From an uncultured Lachnospiraceae bacterium (GTDB lineage Bacteria > Bacillota > Clostridia > Lachnospirales > Lachnospiraceae), in NCBI GenBank assembly GCA_947626795.1, contig CANQTH010000008.1, positions 1-52,738 on the forward strand: a stretch of DNA of 52,738 nt, in the 5' to 3' direction. A program made the position numbers and the translations under genes. This document shows, in pieces, positions 1 through 8,748 of this stretch. Under the pieces are notes generated by a model, which made no database searches, was not told the DNA's origin, and saw nothing but the letters and a program-made list of their open reading frames with translations. Within the stretch, counting starts at the first letter, position 1. The number at the start of each line of letters is the position of its first letter.

Positions 1-504
1 TTGGTTTGTTTCTGGTATTCTGCAATGACTTACAAAAATACGCTGGATTGCTGTCCTTTGCCGAACGGCAAATTGATATGAATTCGAGACTCGCTTACAA
101 GTCTCACTTGCGATCGCGGCATTTGCCAAAGGAACAGGCAGGCTTGCCCTTCTGGCTCATTGTCCGCGTAAATAAGAATGCACGACCGTGCATGGCATGA
201 TTATACACCGGGGATCCTGGGCTGTCAAGGAAGAAAATGCAGCGGTAACGTAACAGTTGTAACAGTTCAGCCCAGGACTTTGCACTTGCTGCAAAGTCCG
301 TAAGAACGTGTAAATTTTGCCGGGTTGGAATACGGCTCTTTGCCGAAGGCAAACTTGAAATGAGCCGGATTCCGTAACTGTGAGGCCGAAGGCTGAACTG
401 TTACTAACCGTTCCCCTTCCGGCTTCCCTTGAGTTCCGCGGCCGATTCTGCTATAATCTTCGCAAAAGGACAAAACGGCCGAAGTGCCGGGAAAGGAGCC
501 ATCC
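1..504. other. Non-coding leader region with hairpins and one palindromic repeat
   Basis: No convincing gene is present; the short open frames have no ribosome site and run through palindromes. Visible structures are a TTTGCC/GGCAAA hairpin near 56-73, an imperfect GAGACTCGC...AAGTCTC hairpin near 84-104 that resembles one at 20954-20975, a GCACG/CGTGC hairpin near 180-191, and a full copy of the dispersed repeat at 259-404. The gene upstream of the window edge is not visible. Confidence 0.6.
259..404 (+). repeat. Dispersed palindromic repeat, full copy A (MITE-like)
   Basis: 146 bp bounded by a perfect 14-bp terminal inverted repeat (GTAACAGTTCAGCC / GGCTGAACTGTTAC). Inside, from the left: a 9-bp hairpin GGACTTTGC/GCAAAGTCC, a spacer around TTTTGCC, a hairpin TTTGCC-GAA-GGCAAA nested inside a longer GAATNCGGCTC/GAGCCGGATTC stem, and a GGCCGAAGGC stem at the right end. 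Taken here as the reference orientation. It lies 100 bp upstream of the 505-765 gene. No transposase frame, so if mobile it is non-autonomous. Confidence 0.85.
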
Positions 505-765
505 ATGCGCATCTGGTTCAAGATATTCAAAGACAACCGTCTCCTTAGAGACGCCGTCGTCACGGATGACGGCGACGACACCCGCACCCACAAGATCTTC
601 CATGCATTGGAACGCGTCTGCTACGAATTTGATTTAGGGAAGCCAATCTGGCTGGACGCCACCGTCACGGAGTTCAAGCGTCACGCCAAGGCGCGCTTTT
701 CCCAGGACAATTTCGTGGAGCCGATCGACTTCGACTTCCTGGAGATCCACGTTATCGAAGAATGA
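505..765 (+). CDS. Small conserved hypothetical protein (86 aa)
   Basis: An 86-residue cytoplasmic protein of a type commonly seen in Lachnospiraceae; I recall no function. It has no signal peptide or membrane helix, is rich in charged and aromatic residues, and ends in an acidic tail (FLEIHVIEE). The start is taken at the ATG at 505 because an AAAGGAG ribosome site lies 8 nt upstream; the in-frame ATG at 484 lies upstream of that site and would put the ribosome site inside the coding region. It converges on the rRNA methyltransferase gene with stop codons only 9 nt apart and no terminator between them, so the two transcripts must overlap. A palindromic repeat and no clear promoter lie upstream. 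Confidence 0.8.
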   Translation: MRIWFKIFKDNRLLRDAVVTDDGDDTRTHKIFHALERVCYEFDLGKPIWLDATVTEFKRHAKARFSQDNFVEPIDFDFLEIHVIEE

Positions 766-774
766 GGCGACCGC

Positions 775-1557
775 TTAACGGGCGTCTCCCCGCCTCTGCC
801 TGTTCGCCTCATACATGAGCAGCGCGGCCGCGACCGCGGCGTTCAGCGACTCCGCCTTCCCTTCCAGCGGGATCTTCACGCGGCAGTCCGCCAACTCCGC
901 GATCCCGGGGCTTAGCCCCCTCGCCTCGTTCCCGATGAGGAATCCGGTCGGTTTCCGATAATCCGGATCCCCGTAATATGTCGTCCCCTTCAAATGCGCG
1001 GCGTACATGGATATGCCCCGGCGCTTCAGTTCCCGGATGCATCCGGATAAGTCCGGCGTGGAAAAAAACGGGATGCGGTACAAAGAACCCATCGCCGCCC
1101 GCGCCACCTTGGGATTGAAGACGTCCACGGTCGTATCGTCCATCAAAACGCCCGTCGCGCCCGCGCCCTCCCCGGCCCTTAGCATCGTCCCCAGGTTGCC
1201 CGGGTCGCGGATCCCCTCCAGGATCAAAAGATGCGGGTTCTCTCCCAGCAGGTCCTCCAGCTCATATTCCATCATTTCCACGAGACGCAGGATCCCCTGC
1301 GGCGCCTTTGTGTCGCAGGCCGCCTCGAACACCCGGTCCGACACCGTCTCGTACGGGAGCCCCTCTAAGGCCTCCCGGCTGCCCTCCGAGGCTAAGAACG
1401 ATTCCGAGACATACGTCGCCCGGACGGACCCGTGCGGGGCCTCCTGGCACAATTTCAGCCCTTCCACGACAAAAACCCGCTGTTCATAGCGGGCTTTTGC
1501 CTTTTTATTCAATTGGACGATCCGTTTCATCTGGCGATTCGCAGAACTTGTGATCAT
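775..1557 (-). CDS. TrmH/SpoU family RNA 2'-O-methyltransferase
   Basis: A SPOUT-class enzyme expected to transfer methyl from AdoMet to a ribose 2'-OH of rRNA or tRNA. The N-terminal substrate-binding part (about 1-90) starts MITSSANRQMK, typical of the family. The three SpoU motifs are all present in the C-terminal half: NLGTMLRAGEGAG (about 120-133, with the Arg usually involved in catalysis), GFLIGNEARGLS (about 205-216) and KIPLEGKAESLNAAVA (about 228-243). Length 260 aa is normal. The start is placed at the second ATG because the first ATG (1569) overlaps the AAAGGATG ribosome site. It is last in the minus-strand run after pfkA (15 nt gap). The exact target nucleotide cannot be read from sequence. 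Confidence 0.9.
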   Translation of the reverse strand: MITSSANRQMKRIVQLNKKAKARYEQRVFVVEGLKLCQEAPHGSVRATYVSESFLASEGSREALEGLPYETVSDRVFEAACDTKAPQGILRLVEMMEYELEDLLGENPHLLILEGIRDPGNLGTMLRAGEGAGATGVLMDDTTVDVFNPKVARAAMGSLYRIPFFSTPDLSGCIRELKRRGISMYAAHLKGTTYYGDPDYRKPTGFLIGNEARGLSPGIAELADCRVKIPLEGKAESLNAAVAAALLMYEANRQRRGDAR

Positions 1558-1572
1558 ATCCGCGCCCATCCT

Positions 1573-2547
1573 TTATACGCTTAAGCTCTTGCAGATCTCA
1601 AACTGATATTCCGGGATCTCTTTTTGCATCGCGAGCGCCTCGTCAATGTCAAAGTCCACGAAATCCCCGTGGCGGTATCCGACCACGCGGTTCGACTTGC
1701 CCTGGCAGAGCAGATCCACGGCATACGCCCCCATCGTGGACGCGTACACGCGGTCCTTGCAAGTCGGGCTGCCGCCGCGCTGCATATGGCCTAAGATGCT
1801 CGCGCGCGTCTCAAGCCCGGTAGCCGCCTCAATGCGGCGCGCCATGCTCGCGGAATGCCCGATGCCCTCCGCATTGATGATGATATGATGCTTCTTCCCC
1901 TGCTTGCGGTTCCTTATGATGTTATTGACCAGCTTCTGCTCGTCATAGTCGTATTTTTCCGGAAGGAGGATGTCCTCCGCGCCGTTGGCGATGCCGCACC
2001 ACAAAGCGATATATCCGGCCCCGCGCCCCATGACCTCGATGATGGAGCATCGCTCATGGGAAGTCGATGTGTCGCGCACCTTGTCGATGGCCTCCATCGC
2101 CGTGTTGACCGCCGTGTCGAACCCGATCGTGTATTCCGTGCAGGCGATGTCAAGGTCGATCGTCCCCGGGATCCCGACTGTGTTGATCCCGTTGGCCGCC
2201 AGTTTCTGCGCGCCCTTGAACGAGCCGTCCCCGCCGATCACGATCAGCCCGTCGATCCCGTGCTTCCGGCAGACCTCCGCGCCCAGCTTCTGGCCCTCTT
2301 CCGTCATGAATTCCGGGCATCGCGCCGTCTGCAGGATCGTGCCGCCGCGCTGGATCGTGTCGGAGACGCTCCTCGCCTCCAGATCCACGATCTCTTCCTG
2401 AAGAAGCCCGGCATATCCCCGCTTAATTCCCTTCACTTTCTTCCCATTGGAAATCGACTGCCGCACCACCGCGCGGATCGCCGCATTCATCCCCGGCGCG
2501 TCGCCACCGCTTGTCAGCACGCCAATTGTCCCAATCTCTTTTGCCAT
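1573..2547 (-). CDS. pfkA: ATP-dependent 6-phosphofructokinase
   Basis: Phosphorylates fructose 6-phosphate to fructose 1,6-bisphosphate in glycolysis. 324 aa, the usual bacterial PfkA length. Visible motifs: the nucleotide loop LTSGGDAPGMNAAIR at the N-terminus, GGDGS at about 105-109 (the Gly after GGD marks the ATP rather than the PPi class), the catalytic segment PGTIDLD at about 127-133, MGRGAGYIAL, and LGHMQRGGSPT near 290. The catalytic and Mg-binding Asp residues are kept, but the residue between them is Leu where E. coli PfkA has Asn (TIDND). The start is at ATG 2547, with GGAGGG 8 nt upstream; the upstream in-frame start has no ribosome site. It follows dnaE by 44 nt, so it is probably in the dnaE transcript. 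Confidence 0.95.
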   Translation of the reverse strand: MAKEIGTIGVLTSGGDAPGMNAAIRAVVRQSISNGKKVKGIKRGYAGLLQEEIVDLEARSVSDTIQRGGTILQTARCPEFMTEEGQKLGAEVCRKHGIDGLIVIGGDGSFKGAQKLAANGINTVGIPGTIDLDIACTEYTIGFDTAVNTAMEAIDKVRDTSTSHERCSIIEVMGRGAGYIALWCGIANGAEDILLPEKYDYDEQKLVNNIIRNRKQGKKHHIIINAEGIGHSASMARRIEAATGLETRASILGHMQRGGSPTCKDRVYASTMGAYAVDLLCQGKSNRVVGYRHGDFVDFDIDEALAMQKEIPEYQFEICKSLSV

Positions 2548-2591
2548 GTCTGTTCCCTCCTGTCTTGCCAAAATTCTGCCTTACTCCCATT

Positions 2592-5500
2592 TTAATCTCT
2601 TTTTTGCAGATTTTCAATACTCTTTTCTACAACTTCCACATTATTTTCGCCAAGGAACGCCTTGAGCCGCTCCGCCGTCTCCGGCCTTACCCGGACGTTT
2701 TTGCCGATGGGAAGACGCTTCACCTGCTTTTGCCTGGAAATATAGATCACGACACCGTCGCCGCCAGGCCCTTCCGCCTGATAAAGGCCCGCGCCCAGAA
2801 TCTCCATGACGCGCGCTTCTTTCTCATGGTACGCTTCTTTCGTCGGGAACTGAAGCCAAAGCTCCCTGCCCGCTTCGTCGAACGCGTGGATCTTCTCGCA
2901 GATCAGCTTGCCGTCCCTCTCTTCCTCCGCGGCGACGCGCCCCTTCACGAAGATCTTCCCGTCCGGCTCCAGCAGACGGCTGTACTTCTCATACTGCCGC
3001 GGGAAGACGACGACCTCCGCCGTCCCCGCCAGATCCTCCAGCGTGAGGATCGCCATCGCCTTGCCGTCCTTCGTATATTTCACGTTCTTTTCCAGGATCA
3101 TGCCGCCTAAGATCGCGGTTTCCCCGTCGGCCGCCCGCATCTGCCCGCTCTCTTCCTCCAGCATGAGATCCGCCGCCGTGCGGGTAATGTTCTTGCGCCA
3201 TTTCCCCTCGTACTCCTCCAGCGGGTGGCCGCTGATGTAGATCCCCAGGACTTCTTTCTCAAACCCTAAGTACGTCTCCTTCGCATACTCGCCCACGTTC
3301 GGCAGCTTCACTTCAAAATCCGCTTTTTCCGCTTCCCCCGCCAGGTCGAAGAGCGTGATCTGCCCCGCCATCGTGTTCTTCCGGTCCCGCGCAAGGTCGT
3401 CCATGATGGAGGCGTACGCCATCATGGCCTGCTTGCGCGTCGCCCCCAGGCAGTCCAAGGCCCCGGCCTTGATCAGGTTTTCCACCGTGCGCTTGTTGAT
3501 CTCCTTGTCCGCCATGCGCGTCAGGAAATCCTTTAAGCTGGTGAATTTCCCGCGCTCCTTCCGCTCCTCGCAGAGCTTCCCGATGAACGCGTGGCTGACG
3601 CTCTTGATCGCGGACAGCCCGTAGCGGATCGCGTCCCCGGAAACGGAAAAGCCGCTCTCGCCCTCGTTGACGCTGGGGGAAAGCACCTGGATCCCCATCT
3701 GCCTGCAGGTGAAGATATACTCGGAGACTTTCGACACATGATCCATGACGGAACTCATCAGCGCCGCCATGTATTCCAACGGATAATAATATTTCAGATA
3801 CGCCGTCTGGTACGCCACGACCGCGTACGCCGCGGCGTGAGACTTATTGAACGCGTATTTCGCGAAATCGGTCATCTCGTCGTAGATCTTATTGGCCGTG
3901 CTTTCGCTGATGCCGTTGCGGATGCATCCGGGGACGCCCTCCTCCTCGTTGCCGTAAACAAAATTCCGGCGTTCCTTCTCCATGACGGACGCCTTCTTTT
4001 TCGACATCGCCCGGCGCACCAGGTCGCTGCGCCCCAGCGTGTAGCCCGCAAGGTCCCGCACGATCTGCATGACCTGCTCCTGATATACGATGCAGCCGTA
4101 CGTCGGCGCGAGGATCGGCTCTAGCTGCGGGCAGTCGTACGTCACGGAATCCGGGTTGTCCTTCCCCGCGATATAAGCCGGGATAAAATCCATGGGTCCC
4201 GGCCGATACAGCGCGATCCCGGCTATGATGTCCTCTAGGCTCTGCGGCTTCAATTCCTTCATGAAGCTCTTCATCCCGGAACTTTCTAACTGAAACACGC
4301 CCTCCGTCCGGCCCGTCCCGATGGAGTCCAGCACCGCCTTGTCCTTAAAGTCGATCTTGTCGATATCCAGGCTCACGTCCCAGCCCGCGCGGATCATGTT
4401 GACGGCGTTCTGCAGGACTGTCAGGTTCCGAAGCCCCAGGAAATCCATCTTCAAAAGCCCCAGTTCTTCTAACGTCGTCATCGTGAACTGCGTCGTCACG
4501 GCGCCGTCCGCCCCGCAGGAGAGCGGAACGAACTCGTCGATCGCCTTAGAGCTGATGACGACCCCAGCCGCGTGCATGGACGCGTGCCGCGGCAGCCCCT
4601 CTAAGCGCCTCGACATATCGATCAGGCGCTTGACGGTCCCGTCGCTCTGGTAGAGCGTGAAAAGATCCCGGTTCGCCTTTAGCGCCTTGTCAATCGTGAT
4701 CCCAATCTCCATCGGGATCTGTTTGGCGATGTTGTCCACAAACGCATACGGCAGATCCATCACGCGCCCGACGTCCCGGATGACCGCCTTGGCCGCCAGC
4801 GTCCCGAACGTGACGATCTGCGCTACCCGGTCCTCGCCGTATTTGCGGCTCACGTAATCGATGACCTCCTGCCTGCGCTCCACGCAGAAATCAACGTCGA
4901 TATCCGGCATCGTCACGCGCTCCGGGTTCAGAAAGCGTTCAAAGATCAACTGGTAGCGCACCGGGTCGATGTTCGTGATCTCCAAAACGTACGCCACGAC
5001 CGAGCCTGCCGCGCTCCCGCGCCCCGGCCCCACCGCGATGCCGTTTTTCCTGGCGAAGTGGATGAAGTCCCACACGATGAGGAAATAATCCACATAGCCC
5101 ATCTGCCTTATGATCCCAAGCTCGTACGTCAACTGCCGCTCCAATTCCGCGAGCGGGACGTCCTTCGCCCGGTCGGGGATCTTCACCATGCCGTCCTTCG
5201 CCGGATACCTGCGCGCGAACCCCTCCCGGCACAGCTCGTTTAAGTATTCCCAGGACGTGTACCCTTCCGGCACGTCGTATCTGGGCAGCTTCGGCACGCC
5301 GAACTCGATCTCCACGTTGCAGCGTTCCGCGATCTTCGCCGTATTCTCCAAAGCCTCCGGCGCATAGGGGAACAGTTCCGCCATCTGCGCTTCCGATTTC
5401 ACGAAATACTGCCCGCCCTCGTAGCGCATCCGGTTCTCGTCGGAAAGCTTTTTCCCGGTCTGGATGCAGAGCAGGATATCATGCGGCTCCACGTCCTCCG

Positions 5501-6134
5501 CGTACGTGTAATGCACGTCGTTCGTCGCCACTAAGGGAATGCCCGTCTCGCTGCTTAGCCGGAGGAGCTGCTGGTTCACGTTCTGCTGCTCCAAGATCCC
5601 ATGATCCTGCAGCTCCAGGAAATAATTTCCATGCCCGAACGTCCTCTCGTGCCAGAGCGCCGCTTCCCTCGCCTCTTCGTAGGCTCCCCTGGCAAGCAGC
5701 TTCGGCACTTCCCCGGCAAGGCAGGCGCTTAAAGCGATCAGCCCCTCATGGTAAGCCTCCAGAACTTCCCGGTCCACCCGGGGCCGATAATAATATCCTT
5801 CCGTGAACCCGCGCGAGACGACCTTCATCAGGTTGTGATAGCCCTTGTCGTTTTCCGCAAGCAGGATCAGGTGGAAATACCTCTCTTCCCCCGCCGTCTG
5901 CTCCCGGTCAAACCGCGACCCCGGCGCGACGTAGACCTCGCAGCCTAAGATCGGCTTGACGCCCGCCGCCTTCGCCGCGCGGTAAAAATCAATGACGCCG
6001 TACATCACGCCATGATCCGTGATCGCCGCAGCGTCCATGCCCAGCTCCTTCACGCGGGCGACGTACTCCCCGATCTTGTTCGAGCCGTCCAAAAGACTGT
6101 ACTCCGTATGGACGTGCAGATGCGCAAACGCCAT
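2592..6134 (-). CDS. dnaE: DNA polymerase III subunit alpha
   Basis: Replicative polymerase of the C family, DnaE type, 1180 aa. N-terminal PHP domain begins at once (HLHVHTEYSLLDG, then ITDHG). The palm contains GPGRGSAAGS (about 369-378) and the catalytic PDIDVDF (about 410-416). The helix-hairpin-helix tandem follows, and a C-terminal OB fold begins near AILGGMILEKN with the strand motif LTLEDLAGTAEVVVFP. In Clostridia it works beside PolC. The start is ATG 6134, preceded by GGAGGGAGG at 2-10 nt; the 31 extra upstream residues of the open frame lack a ribosome site. Its neighbours are the ABC ATPase 135 nt upstream and pfkA downstream, an arrangement with dnaE directly followed by pfkA that is common in Clostridia and other Firmicutes. 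Confidence 0.97.
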   Translation of the reverse strand: MAFAHLHVHTEYSLLDGSNKIGEYVARVKELGMDAAAITDHGVMYGVIDFYRAAKAAGVKPILGCEVYVAPGSRFDREQTAGEERYFHLILLAENDKGYHNLMKVVSRGFTEGYYYRPRVDREVLEAYHEGLIALSACLAGEVPKLLARGAYEEAREAALWHERTFGHGNYFLELQDHGILEQQNVNQQLLRLSSETGIPLVATNDVHYTYAEDVEPHDILLCIQTGKKLSDENRMRYEGGQYFVKSEAQMAELFPYAPEALENTAKIAERCNVEIEFGVPKLPRYDVPEGYTSWEYLNELCREGFARRYPAKDGMVKIPDRAKDVPLAELERQLTYELGIIRQMGYVDYFLIVWDFIHFARKNGIAVGPGRGSAAGSVVAYVLEITNIDPVRYQLIFERFLNPERVTMPDIDVDFCVERRQEVIDYVSRKYGEDRVAQIVTFGTLAAKAVIRDVGRVMDLPYAFVDNIAKQIPMEIGITIDKALKANRDLFTLYQSDGTVKRLIDMSRRLEGLPRHASMHAAGVVISSKAIDEFVPLSCGADGAVTTQFTMTTLEELGLLKMDFLGLRNLTVLQNAVNMIRAGWDVSLDIDKIDFKDKAVLDSIGTGRTEGVFQLESSGMKSFMKELKPQSLEDIIAGIALYRPGPMDFIPAYIAGKDNPDSVTYDCPQLEPILAPTYGCIVYQEQVMQIVRDLAGYTLGRSDLVRRAMSKKKASVMEKERRNFVYGNEEEGVPGCIRNGISESTANKIYDEMTDFAKYAFNKSHAAAYAVVAYQTAYLKYYYPLEYMAALMSSVMDHVSKVSEYIFTCRQMGIQVLSPSVNEGESGFSVSGDAIRYGLSAIKSVSHAFIGKLCEERKERGKFTSLKDFLTRMADKEINKRTVENLIKAGALDCLGATRKQAMMAYASIMDDLARDRKNTMAGQITLFDLAGEAEKADFEVKLPNVGEYAKETYLGFEKEVLGIYISGHPLEEYEGKWRKNITRTAADLMLEEESGQMRAADGETAILGGMILEKNVKYTKDGKAMAILTLEDLAGTAEVVVFPRQYEKYSRLLEPDGKIFVKGRVAAEEERDGKLICEKIHAFDEAGRELWLQFPTKEAYHEKEARVMEILGAGLYQAEGPGGDGVVIYISRQKQVKRLPIGKNVRVRPETAERLKAFLGENNVEVVEKSIENLQKRD

Positions 6135-6269
6135 ATTCCTCCCTCCGATCCCAAATCCGGCCGTCGGCATCCCCTCGGCGCGCCCGGAGATCCGCTCCGC
6201 CTCCGGCTTCTCTGCCGCGGATCCCATCCGTTCCCGACCGCCTTTCGCGGGGCGGATCCCCGCCTGGCC

Positions 6270-7007
6270 CTACAGGACTTTCGACAAAAATTCCCGCAGC
6301 CGCTGGTTTTTCGGGTTTCCGAAAAATTCCTCCGGCGCGTTCTCCTCGCAGATGACGCCCTCGTCTATGAACAGGACGCGCGACGCCACTTCCCGCGCGA
6401 ACCCCATCTCATGCGTGACCACGACCATGGTCATGCCGTCCTTCGCAAGCTCCCGCATCAATCCTAAGACTTCCCCGACCATCTCCGGATCCAGCGCCGA
6501 CGTCGGCTCGTCGAACAGCATGACGTCCGGGTTCATGGCCAGGGAACGCGCGATGGCGATCCGCTGCTTCTGCCCGCCGGAAAGCATCGCGGGATAGGCG
6601 TCCGCCTTTTCCGGAAGCCCGACGCGCTCCAACAGCTCCATCGCGCGCCTGCCCGCCTCTTCTTTCCCCATCAGGCCGAGCTTTACCGGGGCAAGCGTGA
6701 TGTTGTCCCGGATCGTCAGATTGGCGAACAAGTTGAACTGCTGGAATACCATCCCGATCTTCTGGCGGACTTCATCGACGTCCACGCCCGGGGCCGTGAT
6801 CTCCTTCCCTTCAAACAGGACGCTCCCGCCCGTCGGCGTCTCCAACAGGTTCAGCGAGCGCAGGAACGTGGACTTCCCGCAGCCGGAAGGCCCGATGATC
6901 GCCACGACCTCCCCGCGCCGGATCTGCGTATGGATGCCGCGCAGCACCTTGTGGCCGCCAAAGCTCTTCTCAAGCCCCCTCACTTCAAGCAATACCTCAC
7001 CGTTCAT
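6270..7007 (-). CDS. Polar amino acid ABC transporter, ATP-binding protein
   Basis: ATPase of a GlnQ/HisP-type importer, on the inner face of the membrane. About 245 aa. Motifs in order: Walker [11 protein letters not shown]-loop VFQQFNLF, signature LSGGQKQR, Walker [15 protein letters not shown]-loop, and the switch histidine in VVTHEMGF. Two starts are possible: ATG 7007 (10 nt after GGAGG, preferred) and GTG 7013 (4 nt). Either overlaps the 3' end of the permease gene (stop at 6997), which indicates translational coupling. With the permease and the binding protein it forms a complete three-gene importer; the substrate is not certain, though cystine, glutamine or another polar amino acid is typical. 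Confidence 0.95.
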   Translation of the reverse strand: MNGEVLLEVRGLEKSFGGHKVLRGIHTQIRRGEVVAIIGPSGCGKSTFLRSLNLLETPTGGSVLFEGKEITAPGVDVDEVRQKIGMVFQQFNLFANLTIRDNITLAPVKLGLMGKEEAGRRAMELLERVGLPEKADAYPAMLSGGQKQRIAIARSLAMNPDVMLFDEPTSALDPEMVGEVLGLMRELAKDGMTMVVVTHEMGFAREVASRVLFIDEGVICEENAPEEFFGNPKNQRLREFLSKVL

Positions 7008-7686
7008 TGGCACGAAGCCTCCTCTCCAGACGGTTTACCCCATAAGAGAGGACCGTCACCATCAGCAGGTAGATCAGGGCGACTAAGATCAGCGGCATGA
7101 ACGCAGAGAACGTGATCCCGCGGATGATGTCGCCGCCATGCGTCAAGTCCGTCAGCCCGATATAGCCGCTGATGGATGTCTCCTTCAGCAGGACGATAAA
7201 TTCATTGCCCAGCGCCGGAAGCACGTTCTTAAACGCCTGCGGCATGACGATGTAGCGCATGGTCTTCCGGTAATTCAGCCCTAAGCTCCGGCCCGCCTCA
7301 AACTGCCCTTCGTCCACGGACATGATCCCGGAGCGGACGATCTCCGCCACGTACGCGCCGGAATTTAACCCGAACGCCGCCACCGCCGCGAACACCTTCG
7401 ATACGTTGACCGACGCGAACACCACGTAATAGATGATCAATAGCTGCACCATCGTCGGCGTCCCGCGCACTACGGTAAGGTACACGCGGCAGACGGCGTT
7501 CGCCGCCTTCATATGCCCCGTCTTGTCATGGTTGGAACGGATGATCGCCACAAGAAAGCCCAGGGCGATCCCGACGAGGGCCGCCAAAAACGAGATCAAG
7601 ACCGTGTTGCCAAGCCCCTCCAGGATATAGCGATACCGGTCGTCCTCTATGAAATTCAATGAAAACTCATCGATTATCTTCTGCAA
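6997..7686 (-). CDS. Polar amino acid ABC transporter, permease protein
   Basis: Integral membrane subunit of the HisM/GlnP family, 229 aa, with about five hydrophobic segments (for example around [18 protein letters not shown] and [17 protein letters not shown]). The cytoplasmic EAA loop that docks on the ATPase is readable as [20 protein letters not shown], about residues 130-150. Only one permease is present, so the transporter probably uses a homodimer. It sits 11 nt after the binding-protein gene and overlaps the ATPase gene. Confidence 0.95.
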   Translation of the reverse strand: MQKIIDEFSLNFIEDDRYRYILEGLGNTVLISFLAALVGIALGFLVAIIRSNHDKTGHMKAANAVCRVYLTVVRGTPTMVQLLIIYYVVFASVNVSKVFAAVAAFGLNSGAYVAEIVRSGIMSVDEGQFEAGRSLGLNYRKTMRYIVMPQAFKNVLPALGNEFIVLLKETSISGYIGLTDLTHGGDIIRGITFSAFMPLILVALIYLLMVTVLSYGVNRLERRLRANER

Positions 7687-7697
7687 TGGCGCTCCTC

Positions 7698-8498
7698 CTA
7701 TTTTGCCCTTACAATGATCACCTGCTTCGCCTGCGCGTAAGTGTCCGTGAAATCAACCGTCTTGAGCCGATCCTCCGTGACAGTCATCCCGGCCACCCCG
7801 ATATCCGCTTTCCCGGACTGGACCGCGTTGATGATCGCGTCGAAATCCATGTCCACGATCTCAAGCTCCATCCCCAGCTTATCCGCAACGGCCAAAGCCA
7901 TCTCCGCGTCGATCCCGACGATCTTGCTCCCGTCGTAATACTCATACGGCTTGAACGCCGCGTTGGTCGCCATCGTCAGCGTGCCGTTGGGGCGTTCCGT
8001 GCCTTCCGGAGACTCGTACGGGCAGGTCCCCTGCGTGTCGTCCCCGATGTAATTCGCCTCGATCTGCTCTAACGTGCCGTCTTCTTTCAGCTCCTTTAAC
8101 GCCGCGTTGATCTTCTCTTTCAGATCCGCATTGTCCTTGGAGATCGCGATCGCGTATTCCTCGTTCGCGTACTCGGTATCCAACAGCTTCAGGTCGTCGT
8201 TCTGCTCCACGAACGCCTTCGCCGGCTCGGAGTCAATGACGACGCAGTCGATCTTCCCCTGTTTTAAGGACTGAACCGCGTCCGAGCCTTTCTTGTACCG
8301 CTCGATCGTCGTCTCGGAATCCTCCTCAAACTCGTCGGTCACATACGTGTCCCCGGTCGTCCCGAGCTGCACGCCGATCTTCTTTCCCGCCATGTCCTCC
8401 ATGGAATGCACCTGGTTCTCCGGCACGCCGCCGCACCCAATAAGCCCGAGCGCCATCGCGCCCGCGAGCAAAACTGCTGTGATTCTGTTCTTTTTCAT
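7698..8498 (-). CDS. Polar amino acid ABC transporter, substrate-binding lipoprotein
   Basis: Family 3 solute-binding protein, 266 aa. The N-terminus MKKNRITAVLLAGAM is a lipoprotein signal with lipobox LIGC (cysteine near residue 22), so the mature protein should be lipid-anchored outside the membrane. Two lobes are visible: KKIGVQLGTTGDTYV for the first strand and GTLTMATNAAFKPYE for the ligand-contact region, followed by GIDAEMALAVADKLG and DIGVAGMTVTEDR, both family hallmarks. The start is ATG 8498 with AGGAGG 6 nt upstream. It is the first gene of the transporter operon and probably of the run through dnaE. The ligand cannot be assigned. Confidence 0.95.
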   Translation of the reverse strand: MKKNRITAVLLAGAMALGLIGCGGVPENQVHSMEDMAGKKIGVQLGTTGDTYVTDEFEEDSETTIERYKKGSDAVQSLKQGKIDCVVIDSEPAKAFVEQNDDLKLLDTEYANEEYAIAISKDNADLKEKINAALKELKEDGTLEQIEANYIGDDTQGTCPYESPEGTERPNGTLTMATNAAFKPYEYYDGSKIVGIDAEMALAVADKLGMELEIVDMDFDAIINAVQSGKADIGVAGMTVTEDRLKTVDFTDTYAQAKQVIIVRAK

Positions 8499-8595
8499 AA
8501 TGATTCCTCCTGTCATCCAATGCCGGGGCCGCCCCCGGATCCCTATTCCTTTTGCGCAACGATTCAGCCCCGCGGCTTCCCCGTTACCCTTTTGT

Positions 8596-8624
8596 ATCTT
8601 ATACTAAATGGGAAAAAATTGCAA
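8596..8624 (-). promoter_or_regulatory. Possible promoter of the ABC transporter operon
   Basis: On the minus strand TTGCAA is followed after 17 nt by TAAGAT, about 100 nt upstream of the binding-protein start. The alternative TATAAG has a 15-nt spacer. Both are imperfect, so the call is weak. Repeat copy B lies directly upstream. Confidence 0.4.
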
Positions 8625-8646
8625 TGGTTTCCCAAAAATCAAATCC

Positions 8647-8743
8647 ACTTTGCCTTCGGCAAAGAGCCGGATTCCCACTCGGCAAAATTTACATATTCTT
8701 ACGGACTTTGCGGCAAGTGCAAAGTCCTGGGCTGAACTGTTAC
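8647..8743 (-). repeat. Dispersed palindromic repeat, partial copy B
   Basis: 97 bp matching the repeat from its TTTGCC/GGCAAA hairpin to the GTAACAGTTCAGCC terminus, on the minus strand; the other terminus is missing. It begins 5 nt after the stop codon of the PEP/pyruvate-binding gene (reading with that gene) and ends just before the ABC operon promoter. The GGACTTTGC hairpin is intact with a small loop change. Confidence 0.8.
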
Positions 8744-8748
8744 TCCAC

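Noticed and set aside
6-200. Open frame of 64 codons at the left edge
   Set aside because: No ribosome site, runs through hairpins, and no family resemblance.
2592-6227. N-terminal extension of DnaE by 31 residues
   Set aside because: No ribosome site; the PHP domain starts at MAFAHLHVH, which has GGAGGGAGG upstream.
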